In this document: one piece after another, positions 34,995 to 43,784 of the stretch
Layout: each line of letters starts with the position of its first letter
Numbering within the stretch: the first letter of the stretch is position 1
From: CAVYUC01 sp963771595
Lineage (GTDB): Bacteria; Bacteroidota; Bacteroidia; Bacteroidales; Prolixibacteraceae
Length of the DNA stretch: 64,000 nucleotides
Assembly (NCBI GenBank): GCA_963771595.1
Contig: CAVYUC010000020.1
Location: forward strand, 1 to 64,000
Direction: 5' to 3'
Translations under genes and position numbers: made by a program
The notes under the pieces: model-generated
The model's database searches: none
Told to the model about the DNA's origin: nothing
Seen by the model: the letters and a program-made list of their open reading frames with translations, nothing else

Positions 34995-36221
34995 ATGAAA
35001 AAACTCCTGCTTAAACTTTTCATCCTGGTATTTCTGATTTCTGTTTTTCAAGCCTGCAATGAATCTTTGATTGAAGAACAAAATTTGGAACCCGAACTGA
35101 AGTCAGCTTCTTCTGCAAAAAAAAGTTACATCGTATTATTGGAAGATACTGATTTAAATCTCGAACTTTCACTGTTAAAAGGTTACGAAAAGAAACAGTT
35201 GGCTGTAACATCAGTCACAAATAAAATTTTAAAACGGGCCAATGTTTTGGATGCTGAAGTTGGACATATTTACGGTACTGCTGTAAAAGGTTTCTCAGTA
35301 ATGATACCTCCCGGCCAGTTGAAAAAACTGCAAAATGATCCGTCGGTTCGTTATATTGAAGAAGATCAGATAGTAACGCTTGGAAAACCGGTAATCCATC
35401 CGGACAAACCCGGAAACGGTGGCGGAAAACCCGGTGGTGGCGGTAGTGGAAGCACTCCTTCACAGGAAACACCCTGGGGGATTACCCGTGTAAATGGCGC
35501 AGCCGACGGAACCGGTAAAACGGCATGGATAATCGATTCTGGAGTGGATCAGGATCATCCGGATTTAAATGTGGATACTGGCAGAAGTAAAAGTTTCTTA
35601 GGTGGAAAAGAAAGCAACAACCCGGATGATCAGAATGGACATGGAACACATGTAGCCGGAACAATTGCTGCAAAAAATAATTCGGTGGGAGTAGTTGGAG
35701 TGGCAGCCGGAGCCACAGTTGTTTCGGTACGGGTGCTAGACCGTCGCGGAAGCGGAAGCTATTCAGGCGTTATTGCAGGCGTTGATTATGTGGCGACAAA
35801 CGGACGTAGTGGCGATGTTGCGAACATGAGCCTGGGCGGCCCTGCTTCAAAAGCTTTGGATGATGCAGTAATAGCTGCTTCCAAAAATGTAAAATTTGCT
35901 TTGGCTGCCGGAAATGAAAGTGAAAGCGCCACTAATCATTCACCAGCCAGAGCCAACAGTACAAACCTTTATACCATTTCTGCAATGGATAGTAACGACA
36001 GGTGGGCTTATTTTTCAAATTACGGAAATCCTCCCGTGGATTATTGTGCTCCTGGTTACAGTATAAAATCGTGTTACAAGGATGGTGGTTATGCCACCAT
36101 GAGCGGAACTTCCATGGCAGCTCCCCATGTTGCAGGAATATTATTGCTCGGGAATGTTTCATCTGGAGGTAAAGTTATTGGTGATCCGGATGGAAATCCG
36201 GATACAATTGCTGTTCATTAA
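34995..36221 (+). CDS. Subtilisin-like (S8) lipoprotein protease with I9 propeptide
   Basis: A 408-residue serine protease. The signal ends FQAC with lipobox Cys21, so membrane anchoring is expected. Residues about 44-128 are an inhibitor I9-type propeptide (YIVLLED, VKGFSVMIPP, VRYIEEDQ), followed by a G/P-rich linker (about 136-158). The catalytic triad is intact: D181 (WIIDSGVD), H216 (GHGTHVAG) and S373 (GTSMAAPHVAG), with oxyanion N307 (AAGNES). A broad-specificity protease at the cell surface is likely. It is a single gene between two terminators. Confidence 0.93.
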   Translation: MKKLLLKLFILVFLISVFQACNESLIEEQNLEPELKSASSAKKSYIVLLEDTDLNLELSLLKGYEKKQLAVTSVTNKILKRANVLDAEVGHIYGTAVKGFSVMIPPGQLKKLQNDPSVRYIEEDQIVTLGKPVIHPDKPGNGGGKPGGGGSGSTPSQETPWGITRVNGAADGTGKTAWIIDSGVDQDHPDLNVDTGRSKSFLGGKESNNPDDQNGHGTHVAGTIAAKNNSVGVVGVAAGATVVSVRVLDRRGSGSYSGVIAGVDYVATNGRSGDVANMSLGGPASKALDDAVIAASKNVKFALAAGNESESATNHSPARANSTNLYTISAMDSNDRWAYFSNYGNPPVDYCAPGYSIKSCYKDGGYATMSGTSMAAPHVAGILLLGNVSSGGKVIGDPDGNPDTIAVH

Positions 36222-36562
36222 TTGTACTTTGTTTATAATTTTCCCTTAAAACCCGGATTCTTGGTCCGGGTTTTTTATTTCAAATCATTAGTATCTGTTT
36301 AACACTTTCAGTTTTGGCTCTCGTCATATCCGGCTTTCAATAACCCCGTGATTAATCCCGGGGTTATTTATGGCAACGAAGCCCCGGGCTTTAGCACAAA
36401 ATCATATTGCTGAATATCAATTATTCTTTTTTCATTCCTTGCTGGCCTACCCCAGGTTTTTATTTTTTTACCGGACAACAATGATTTCAAATCAAAATAA
36501 AATCCTTTTTTGTCTTTTAAATCACAATGATTATTTTTGCCCGTCAAAATTTAATTTTAAAA
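36222..36562. other. Intergenic region with terminator and a short palindromic repeat
   Basis: Holds the terminator at 36248-36276 and, at about 36338-36400, a palindrome (aaccccg/cggggtt) with the words ccccgggctttagcac. These recall module B of the 27847-29150 array and may be a solo fragment of the same family. The rest is T-rich with no gene. Confidence 0.5.
36248..36276 (+). terminator. Rho-independent terminator after the subtilisin gene
   Basis: An aaaacccgga/tccgggtttt stem and T tail, 27 bp after the stop codon at 36221. Confidence 0.85.
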
Positions 36563-37600
36563 ATGCATTTATACAACCGGATAAATAAGGATGAGCTGAA
36601 AAAGAAACTTCACGAAGAGAAGTTTCAGCGGAAAACAATTTCTTTTTATAAGTACCATTATCTTGATAATCCGCAGCAATTTCGTGATGATTTATTTCGC
36701 GACTGGTTTCTGCTGAATTGCTTTGGGCGGATATATATTGCCCGCGAAGGGATCAATGCCCAGATGAGTGTGCCGGAACACCATTTTGAAACATTTCTGA
36801 AAATACTCGTTAAATATGAAATTCTTAAGGGGATTCCCATAAAATACGCCATTGAAGACGGCGGTAAATCATTTTACAAACTTTCCATAAAAGTGAGGCC
36901 TAAACTGGTTGCCGACGGTCTGGATGATGGAACGTATAATGTAACTAATGTTGGGAAGCATTTAACCGGACTCGAATTCCACCAGCTCATCGGGCAGGAA
37001 AATACAGTAGTGGTGGATATGCGTAATTATTACGAAAGTGAAATTGGCCGTTTTGAGGGTGCCATTTGCCCTGAAGCGGATACATTTCGTGAAGAACTTG
37101 AAATTGTTAGTGATTTGCTTCACGATAAAAAAGATAAAAAAGTACTGCTTTACTGTACGGGCGGAATCCGTTGTGAAAAAGCCAGCGCTTATCTGAAACA
37201 TAAAGGATTTGAAGATGTGAACCAATTGTATGGCGGAATTTTGGAGTATGCCAGGCAGGTTAAAACTGCAAGTCTTGAATCAAAATTCATTGGTAAAAAT
37301 TTTGTTTTTGATGAACGATTGGGAGAAAGTGTAAATGGTATGGTTATCTCAAAATGCCACCAATGCGGAAAACCCTGTGATTCGCATACCAATTGCGCAA
37401 ATAACAGTTGCCATTTGTTGTTTATCCAGTGCGATGAGTGCAGGGAAAAATCCGAAGGTTGCTGCACTCCTGAATGTCAGGCTGAAAAAAACGGTAAAAT
37501 CGTTCAGAAAGAAAATCGTTTTATTTTTGGCAACAGCCGGAAATACAGGAAAAGCCTGGCACTGGTAAAAGTGGAACAAACAAAATTAATAAATGACTAA
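36563..37600 (+). CDS. trhO: tRNA uridine(34) hydroxylase (rhodanese-like)
   Basis: A 345-residue protein of the TrhO/YceA family, which makes 5-hydroxyuridine at tRNA position 34 with oxygen. The start at 36563 (MHLYNRINKDELKKKL) is preferred over 36527. The N-terminal region has FLLNCFGRIYIAREGINAQMS, then a rhodanese domain (VVVDMRNYYESEIGRFEGA) with the catalytic Cys198 in CTGGIRCEKASAYL. The C-terminal region carries a Cys-rich patch (CHQCGKPCDSHTNC, CDECREKSEGCCTPEC) likely to bind zinc. Its end overlaps the next gene by 8 bp. Confidence 0.92.
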   Translation: MHLYNRINKDELKKKLHEEKFQRKTISFYKYHYLDNPQQFRDDLFRDWFLLNCFGRIYIAREGINAQMSVPEHHFETFLKILVKYEILKGIPIKYAIEDGGKSFYKLSIKVRPKLVADGLDDGTYNVTNVGKHLTGLEFHQLIGQENTVVVDMRNYYESEIGRFEGAICPEADTFREELEIVSDLLHDKKDKKVLLYCTGGIRCEKASAYLKHKGFEDVNQLYGGILEYARQVKTASLESKFIGKNFVFDERLGESVNGMVISKCHQCGKPCDSHTNCANNSCHLLFIQCDECREKSEGCCTPECQAEKNGKIVQKENRFIFGNSRKYRKSLALVKVEQTKLIND

Positions 37601-38586
37601 TTTCTGGCAGGAATACAAACAGCCCGTTTTTTCGCTGGCTCCCATGGAAGATGTTACAGACACTGTTTTCAGGGAAATTGTAATGGGAATGACGGCACCC
37701 GGAAAACTGCACGTGGTTTTTACTGAGTTTACTTCAGTGGAAGGAATGAACCACCCGGCTGGAAGGGATCGCGTGGCAGAGCGGCTGGTTGTTAATGAAT
37801 CAGAACGTCAGCTTTTGCAACATAAACAACATCAAACTGGTGGCGCAGATTTGGGGCCGGAATCCGGAAGTTTATGCGAAAATCGCAAAGTATATTACCG
37901 AAAATTATTCATTTGACGGGTTCGATATAAATATGGGCTGCCCGGTAAAAAAAGTAATAAAAACCGGTACCTGCAGCGCATTAATCGGTGAGCCCAACCT
38001 GGCAAAAGAAATTATTCTGGCCACAAAAGAAGCCACACATCTGCCGGTGAGCGTGAAAACCAGAACCGGAATAAAAGAACACCAGACTGAAAAATGGATA
38101 GTGCAGTTGCTGGAAGTGGAACCTGCCGCCATTATTCTGCACGGTCGTACTCAGCGAATGCAATCCGAAGGAATGGCCAGCTGGGAGGAAATCAGAAAGG
38201 CGGTCGTATTAAAAAACCGGCTAAAACCGCACATTCCCCTGCACGGAAATGGTGATATTATTTCTTATGAAGATGGATTGGAGAAAGTAAAAGAAACAGG
38301 TGTTGATGGCGTTATGATTGGACGTGGAATATTCCGCAATCCCTGGTTTTTTAATCCCGAAAAAGCAGAAATTACAGAAGAAGAAAGAATAGAAAAACTC
38401 ATTCAGCATACCCGGCTTTATGAACAAACATGGAGCGGGAAACGAAATTTCAACATTCTAAAACGCTTTTATAAAATATATTTGAATAATTTCCCCGGAG
38501 CTGCAAAACTACGCTCGGATTTAATGGAAGCACAAAATTTCGATGATGTTTATTCCTGTTTTCAACATTTAAATGTTCCCCGCTAA
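37593..38586 (+). pseudogene. tRNA-dihydrouridine synthase (Dus family), one frameshift
   Basis: The first frame starts MTNFWQEYKQPVFSLAPMEDVTDTVFREI and runs to about residue 78 (NESERQLLQ). Homology continues in the next frame from about 37818 as NINNIKLVAQIWGRNPEVY, INMGCPVKKV and TRTGIKEHQTEKW, with IILHGRTQRMQSEG and GVMIGRGIFRNPWFF to the stop at 38586. Joined, this is a full FMN-dependent Dus enzyme of about 330 residues, which reduces tRNA uridines to dihydrouridine. The frame break lies at about 37815-37830 within ttttgcaacataaac. It may be a one-base error. It is coupled to trhO, giving a tRNA-uridine modification pair. Confidence 0.85.
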
Positions 38587-38675
38587 AAATCATTTAATGG
38601 ATTGGTAAGGGTTTTTACCTGTTGGTTTGTCTTCCTTTAAACATATTGTTTAATTTCAAACCAAAAATCCGAAGA

Positions 38676-39161
38676 ATGAAAAATCAAATTAACCGCAGAA
38701 GATTCATGAGAAACAGTGCTGCAGCCGGATGTGCACTGCTCCTGTCAGGAAGATTAACAGCTAATCTGGCCTATATTCAAAATGAAGTTCCCGATCCGAA
38801 AAAGCTGGAATATTGTGGTTACACCTGTCCCAAAGACTGTCTTTTTATGGAAGCCTCAGTAAAAAACGATGTGGAATTAAAAAAGAAAGCTTACGAAACC
38901 TGGGAAATGAAAACCCGATTTGGAGTAGAAGAGTTTGATCCAGAAAAGGTATTCTGCTTTGGTTGTAAAAATCCGGACAAACCAGTCGGCATCCGGCTGC
39001 AGAAATGCGATGTCAGGCAATGTGTCATTGATAAAGAACTGGATGCCTGTATCCAGTGCAAAGATTTATCGAATTGTAAAAAAGACCTTTGGACAAAATT
39101 TCCCGATTTTAAAAATGCTGTTATCAAAATGCAGGATTTATATTTTGAAGCAAAAAACTGA
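38676..39161 (+). CDS. DUF3795-type Cys-rich protein with twin-arginine-like signal
   Basis: A 161-residue protein with the start at 38676, after an aagaatg-like site. The N-terminus NQINRRRFMRNSAAAGCALLLSG has a twin-arginine-like signal. The mature part has many cysteines in pairs (CGYTCPKDC, CFGCKNPD, CDVRQCVIDKELDACIQCKDLSNCKK), the pattern of the DUF3795 zinc-ribbon-like family. A metal-binding or redox role is likely but unproven. Export by Tat would imply folding with a cofactor in the cytoplasm before transport. It stands alone next to the pectin region. Confidence 0.7.
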   Translation: MKNQINRRRFMRNSAAAGCALLLSGRLTANLAYIQNEVPDPKKLEYCGYTCPKDCLFMEASVKNDVELKKKAYETWEMKTRFGVEEFDPEKVFCFGCKNPDKPVGIRLQKCDVRQCVIDKELDACIQCKDLSNCKKDLWTKFPDFKNAVIKMQDLYFEAKN

Positions 39162-39235
39162 ACGTTCCGTTTGGTTGAACAAAAATCTTCTCACGGAAAC
39201 TTTTTTAATTCAGATGTTGTTTTAAACTCAGTACT

Positions 39236-39267
39236 TTCGGTTCTGCGGGCTGGTTTTATTAACTTTG
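39236..39267 (+). promoter_or_regulatory. Probable promoter of the GH105 gene
   Basis: TAACTTTG at 39260-39267 fits TAnnTTTG exactly. TTCG, one mismatch from TTTG, lies 20 bp upstream at 39236-39239. The start codon is at 39315. Confidence 0.45.
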
Positions 39268-39314
39268 GCTGAACAGTTTCCAAAACAGGTACCCGAATGT
39301 TTAAAATAATCACG

Positions 39315-40490
39315 ATGAAATTTCTGATTCTATTATTTTCATTGCAGCTTCTGTTTAATTTTTCATTCGCAGAAGAAAAGAATGAAAAAGCAAACCGCCC
39401 GGAGTGGGCGCTGAAATTGGCAGATGCTGTTATTTCCCGTCACGACAGCCTGATTTATTATCAGCGGGACAAACCAAAATATGAATACGATTATGCCTTT
39501 TTGGGATCAGCAATCGGGCAACTGGCTAAGTACGACGAAAAATATATGGATTACATGAAATCCTACATCGATTATTTTGTGGAAGATGATGGAAACATAA
39601 ATGGCTTTAAGTTGGCGGATTATAATCTGGACAGGATAAGACCAGGTTTCAACATGATTACACTTTATGAAACAACCGGTGAATTAAAATACAAACTGGC
39701 GGTTAAAAATCTTGTCAGTCAACTGGAAACCCAACCTAAAACAAAATCCGGAGGATTCTGGCATAAAAAGAGATATTCATGGCAAATGTGGCTGGACGGA
39801 ATTTACATGTATTCGCCGTTTTTAACCCGTTATGCTGTTTTGTTTAATCAACCGGAATGGCTGGATGAAGTGACATTTCAGTTAAAGCTCATTTATGAAA
39901 AAACACTGGATTCATCAACAGGTTTGATTTACCATGCCTGGGACGAAAGCAGGGAACAGCGCTGGAGCAATCCTCAAACAGGTCAGTCGCAGCATTTCTG
40001 GAGCCGGGGTACCGGATGGTACATGATGGCTCTTGTTGACGTGCTGGAATATTTGCCAAAAACAAATCCTTCCCGCGAAAGTTTAATTAAAGTTCTGGAC
40101 AACCTCAGTTCAGCCCTGTTAAAAGTAAGAGATCCTGAAACCGGTTTGTGGTACCAAGTGCTTGATAAAGGAGGAAAAGAAGGAAATTATATTGAAACCT
40201 CGGGATCAGCGATGTTTATTTATGCCTTTGCCAAAGGAGCAAAAAAAGGTTACCTGAATGATAAATATTTTAAGATTGCTGAAGTTGCTTTTGATAGTTT
40301 AACTGCAAATTATGTTCATACCGGAAATGATGGATTACCGGATTTATATAACACATGCGGGGCTTGCGGTCTGGGTGGAAATCCATACCGGGAAGGCAAC
40401 TACATGTATTACATTTCAGAAAAGCAGGTTGTAAACGATCAAAAAGGAATTGCACCACTAATTTTAGCTTCCATTGCATTAAACAGGTAA
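39315..40490 (+). CDS. GH105/GH88-type unsaturated rhamnogalacturonyl hydrolase
   Basis: A 391-residue enzyme with a signal peptide (MKFLILLFSLQLLFNFSFA; start at 39315 chosen over 39297). The (alpha/alpha)6 barrel pattern of YteR/RhiN is clear: FWHKKRYSWQMWLDG with the likely catalytic Asp161 (WLDG), HAWDESREQRWSN, SRGTGWYMMALVDVLEYLP and EGNYMYYISE near the end. The family removes unsaturated galacturonyl residues from oligosaccharides made by lyases. It is the first gene of the plus-strand pectin arm and complements the pectate lyases on the other strand. Confidence 0.92.
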   Translation: MKFLILLFSLQLLFNFSFAEEKNEKANRPEWALKLADAVISRHDSLIYYQRDKPKYEYDYAFLGSAIGQLAKYDEKYMDYMKSYIDYFVEDDGNINGFKLADYNLDRIRPGFNMITLYETTGELKYKLAVKNLVSQLETQPKTKSGGFWHKKRYSWQMWLDGIYMYSPFLTRYAVLFNQPEWLDEVTFQLKLIYEKTLDSSTGLIYHAWDESREQRWSNPQTGQSQHFWSRGTGWYMMALVDVLEYLPKTNPSRESLIKVLDNLSSALLKVRDPETGLWYQVLDKGGKEGNYIETSGSAMFIYAFAKGAKKGYLNDKYFKIAEVAFDSLTANYVHTGNDGLPDLYNTCGACGLGGNPYREGNYMYYISEKQVVNDQKGIAPLILASIALNR

Positions 40491-40690
40491 AAATACTGAA
40501 ATTGAAAAACCTTTTTTCATTTTTTGCGGTTATACTTAATCTAAAGCCGAAAGCCTGAATAATGTTATTCTTTTATAGTTTGAAATTTCATAAATTGCAG
40601 TTTTTTGATGTGCACTTTTAAATAGAAACAAGTGTAATAAATCCAGTTTTTTTTCAACTAATTATTCATACTGAACAGTTCTAAAAACTT

Positions 40691-43600
40691 ATGTACATGA
40701 ACCAAAACTACAGGATAAAGAGGAAAACTCCTCTTCAAAAAATTCCCGGATTCATTTTTACTGTTTTGCTTGTTTTCCTTTTTCTACAATCCGAAGTAAC
40801 TATTGCAGCAGATCAGGATTCAGAAATTGAAGTCAGTGGGATAGTAAGTAACAGCTCCGGCGAGCCTTTGCCGGGCGTCAATGTGTTTCAAAAAGGAACA
40901 ACAAATGGAACAGCCACCAACGCTGATGGAGCTTATCAATTGGAAGTTGATAAAAATGCAACGCTTGTATTTTCATTCATAGGTTTTAAAACCACTGAGA
41001 TTCCGGTTAATAATCAATCAACAATTAATGTTGTGCTGGAAGAGGAAACGCTTGGCCTGGATGAAGTAGTGGTAACAGCAATGGGTATCCGCTCCGAAAA
41101 ACGGCGCCTTAATTTTGCGGTGCAGTCGGTTGACTCAAAAGAACTGACCGAAGCTCACCAGACTAATTTTGTTGATGCACTCCAAGGAAAAATTGCAGGT
41201 ATTGAAGTTTCAGGGACCGGAGGTTCACCTTCCGCATCGCAGCAAATTCTTATCCGCGGAATTTCGTCAATAAACCCTGCACAAAACAACGAACCGATAT
41301 TCATTTTAAATGGCATGCACATTTCGGGCGGCGCATCAAAAGCTTCAGAGATTAATCCGAACGATATAGAAAATATTACAGTGCTAAAAGGTGCCGCAGC
41401 TGCTGCATTGTATGGACAGGAAGCCTCAAACGGTGCAATTATTATCACAACCAAGTCGGGTAAAAAAGGAGAAATAAGAGTGGAAGCCAGCGGTTCTGTT
41501 CAGATTGATGAACCTTACCGGATTCCCGAAATACAGGACATGTACCTGCGCGGTGCTTATGGCGTTTACCGCCAGCAGTCGATGGGCGGCTGGGGCCCGC
41601 TGGCACCGGAGGGAACAGTTACATACAACAATCCGGAAAATTATTTGCAAACAGGGTTGTATCAGAAGTACGATCTTTCGGTTTCGGGCGGTTCAGAACG
41701 ATTCAGCTCCTACACGTCGGGAAACTACATTCACCACGAAGGAATAATTCCCGAAGATTACCTGCAGCAATACGGAATTCTGTTTAAATCGAAATATGAA
41801 GCTTCCGCAAAAGTGAATATCGAATTTATGGCCAACATTGTTGCACGCGATTCAAGAGGTGGCGGAGGAATCAGCTCGGCCTACCAGTGGCCAATCGACG
41901 ATGATATTACCAATTACAAAAATCCTGACGGTTCAATCCGCTGGTTGTATGTCGATACAAACAACCGGTACAATTCGCCCATCAGCCCGCTGTGGTCGAG
42001 GTACGAAGATATAGCCAAATACGAATCGAACCGTACACTTTTACAAGGCTCGGTGACCTGGAATGTGATTCAGAATCTTGATGTGGTAGGGCGGATTAGC
42101 TACGATTTAACCAATTCGGAAAGTAAAAGCATTGTAACTCCCAGGTGGAGCATCGATCCGGGACAAACACCCACTTCGGAAGATTTGGACTATCTCGGTT
42201 CCTTTTTCTATTCCGATGGAAAAAGTGCAGTTATAAATGGCGGATTACTGGCAACCTACAACAAAGATTTATTTGAAAAACTGAATATGAACCTGCTGGC
42301 AGGGGTTGACATTAAAACAGAAACAGGACGTTCGGCAGGAATGGGCGGCCGCCAATTCATAGTCCCCGAATTTTACAGCATTAACAACCTTGCCGACATC
42401 CGGCGTGAAAACATAACCATGAACCGCCGCGAGAAAAATGTTTATGGCTACTATGGCGAAATAAAACTCGATTATATGGGAATTGTGCAGGTTAGCGCCA
42501 CTGGCCGGAACGATCATTCATCGACACTTCCGGTGGAAAATCGCTCCTATTTTTATCCCTCGTTCAGCACCGGTATTATTTATACTGAACTGCTGAAATT
42601 ACCTGAAAATATTATCAGCTTCGGAAAAATTAGGGCAAACTGGGCACGTGTAGGAAAAGATGCGCCACTTTACCGGTTAAACAACTGGTACAAAGCTATG
42701 CCTCACCCCGACAATGGATATGGAGTGGATCCCACACGAAGCAGCAACCCGCACCTTCAGCCTGAAATGACAACTTCCTGGGAAATTGGAACCGACGCCC
42801 GCTTGTTTAACGACAAAACCCGGCTTGATTTTGCCTGGTTCTCCACTTCGGTTTCCAACCAGATTGTAGATGTCCGGGTTTCACCGGCTTCCGGAAATAT
42901 TCTGCAAACCCGCAACGAGGGCGACATCAAAAACGAAGGAATTGAAATTTCTTGGGATCAGACAATGATACACACCGGAAGTTTTCGCTGGAATATGATT
43001 ACAAACTTTGGCCGCAGCAACGGCACGGTTGTTAGTCTTCCGGATCAGCTGGTGGAAGTTTACCATTATGCCGGCCAGGTTGGCGATATACGGCCAACTG
43101 CTTATTTGCACGGATCGACCATGGCACTTTCCGGAAAAGATTATTTGCGAAATGACGAAGGACGGATAATTGTTGATGAATTAGGGCGTCCAAAAATCAA
43201 TGCATCCAGTTCGTTGCTGATTGGTAATCGCGAACCCGATTTTACCATGGGCTGGTTAAACCGGTTTAACTACAAATCGTGGTCGCTTTCGGTGATGACA
43301 AACTTCAGAAAAGGCGGCGATGTGGTAAACGGAACCCTGCGAAGCCTGATGTCGGGCGGACAGGCCAAAAACCTTGAAGATTACCGGAACCGCCAGATTC
43401 TTGTAAATGGCGTGGTAGAGCAACCTGATGGTACTTATGCTGAAAACACCACACCGGTCGTTTTTGATCAAACTTTCTTTTTAAATTACTATGCACCGGT
43501 GGGTTCAAATTTTGTGGAAAACGGAACACTTATGCGCATCGGCTATGCCACGCTGGGTTATAATGCTGATAATCTGGCTAAAAGAGTTGGAATCAAAGGG

Positions 43601-43771
43601 TTGAATATTTCAGTAACAGGAAGAAATTTACTGCTTCTCACTCAATATTCGGGTTCAGATCCCGTTGTAAATTATACCGGAAATTCTGGTGGAACCGGAA
43701 CTTTTGGAATCGATTATCTCGGAACTCCTAACACCCGAAGCTTTCTGGTAAATTTAAGTGCAACTTTTTAA
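40691..43771 (+). CDS. SusC/RagA-type TonB-dependent outer-membrane transporter
   Basis: A 1026-residue protein; an alternative start lies at 40697. A signal segment is followed by a carboxypeptidase D-like regulatory domain (about 45-125, GIVSNSSGEPLPGVNVFQKGT), the TonB box/plug region with LDEVVVTAMGI and VLKGAAAAALYGQEASNGAIIITTKSG (about 130-260), and a long beta barrel ending in LVNLSATF. It imports oligosaccharides bound by its SusD partner, with TonB/ExbB energy. The SusD gene begins 13 bp after the stop. Paired with GH105 upstream and a second SusCD pair at 59337-64000, the substrate is probably a pectin fragment (inference). Confidence 0.93.
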   Translation: MYMNQNYRIKRKTPLQKIPGFIFTVLLVFLFLQSEVTIAADQDSEIEVSGIVSNSSGEPLPGVNVFQKGTTNGTATNADGAYQLEVDKNATLVFSFIGFKTTEIPVNNQSTINVVLEEETLGLDEVVVTAMGIRSEKRRLNFAVQSVDSKELTEAHQTNFVDALQGKIAGIEVSGTGGSPSASQQILIRGISSINPAQNNEPIFILNGMHISGGASKASEINPNDIENITVLKGAAAAALYGQEASNGAIIITTKSGKKGEIRVEASGSVQIDEPYRIPEIQDMYLRGAYGVYRQQSMGGWGPLAPEGTVTYNNPENYLQTGLYQKYDLSVSGGSERFSSYTSGNYIHHEGIIPEDYLQQYGILFKSKYEASAKVNIEFMANIVARDSRGGGGISSAYQWPIDDDITNYKNPDGSIRWLYVDTNNRYNSPISPLWSRYEDIAKYESNRTLLQGSVTWNVIQNLDVVGRISYDLTNSESKSIVTPRWSIDPGQTPTSEDLDYLGSFFYSDGKSAVINGGLLATYNKDLFEKLNMNLLAGVDIKTETGRSAGMGGRQFIVPEFYSINNLADIRRENITMNRREKNVYGYYGEIKLDYMGIVQVSATGRNDHSSTLPVENRSYFYPSFSTGIIYTELLKLPENIISFGKIRANWARVGKDAPLYRLNNWYKAMPHPDNGYGVDPTRSSNPHLQPEMTTSWEIGTDARLFNDKTRLDFAWFSTSVSNQIVDVRVSPASGNILQTRNEGDIKNEGIEISWDQTMIHTGSFRWNMITNFGRSNGTVVSLPDQLVEVYHYAGQVGDIRPTAYLHGSTMALSGKDYLRNDEGRIIVDELGRPKINASSSLLIGNREPDFTMGWLNRFNYKSWSLSVMTNFRKGGDVVNGTLRSLMSGGQAKNLEDYRNRQILVNGVVEQPDGTYAENTTPVVFDQTFFLNYYAPVGSNFVENGTLMRIGYATLGYNADNLAKRVGIKGLNISVTGRNLLLLTQYSGSDPVVNYTGNSGGTGTFGIDYLGTPNTRSFLVNLSATF

Positions 43772-43784
43772 TTATTTTGAAATC

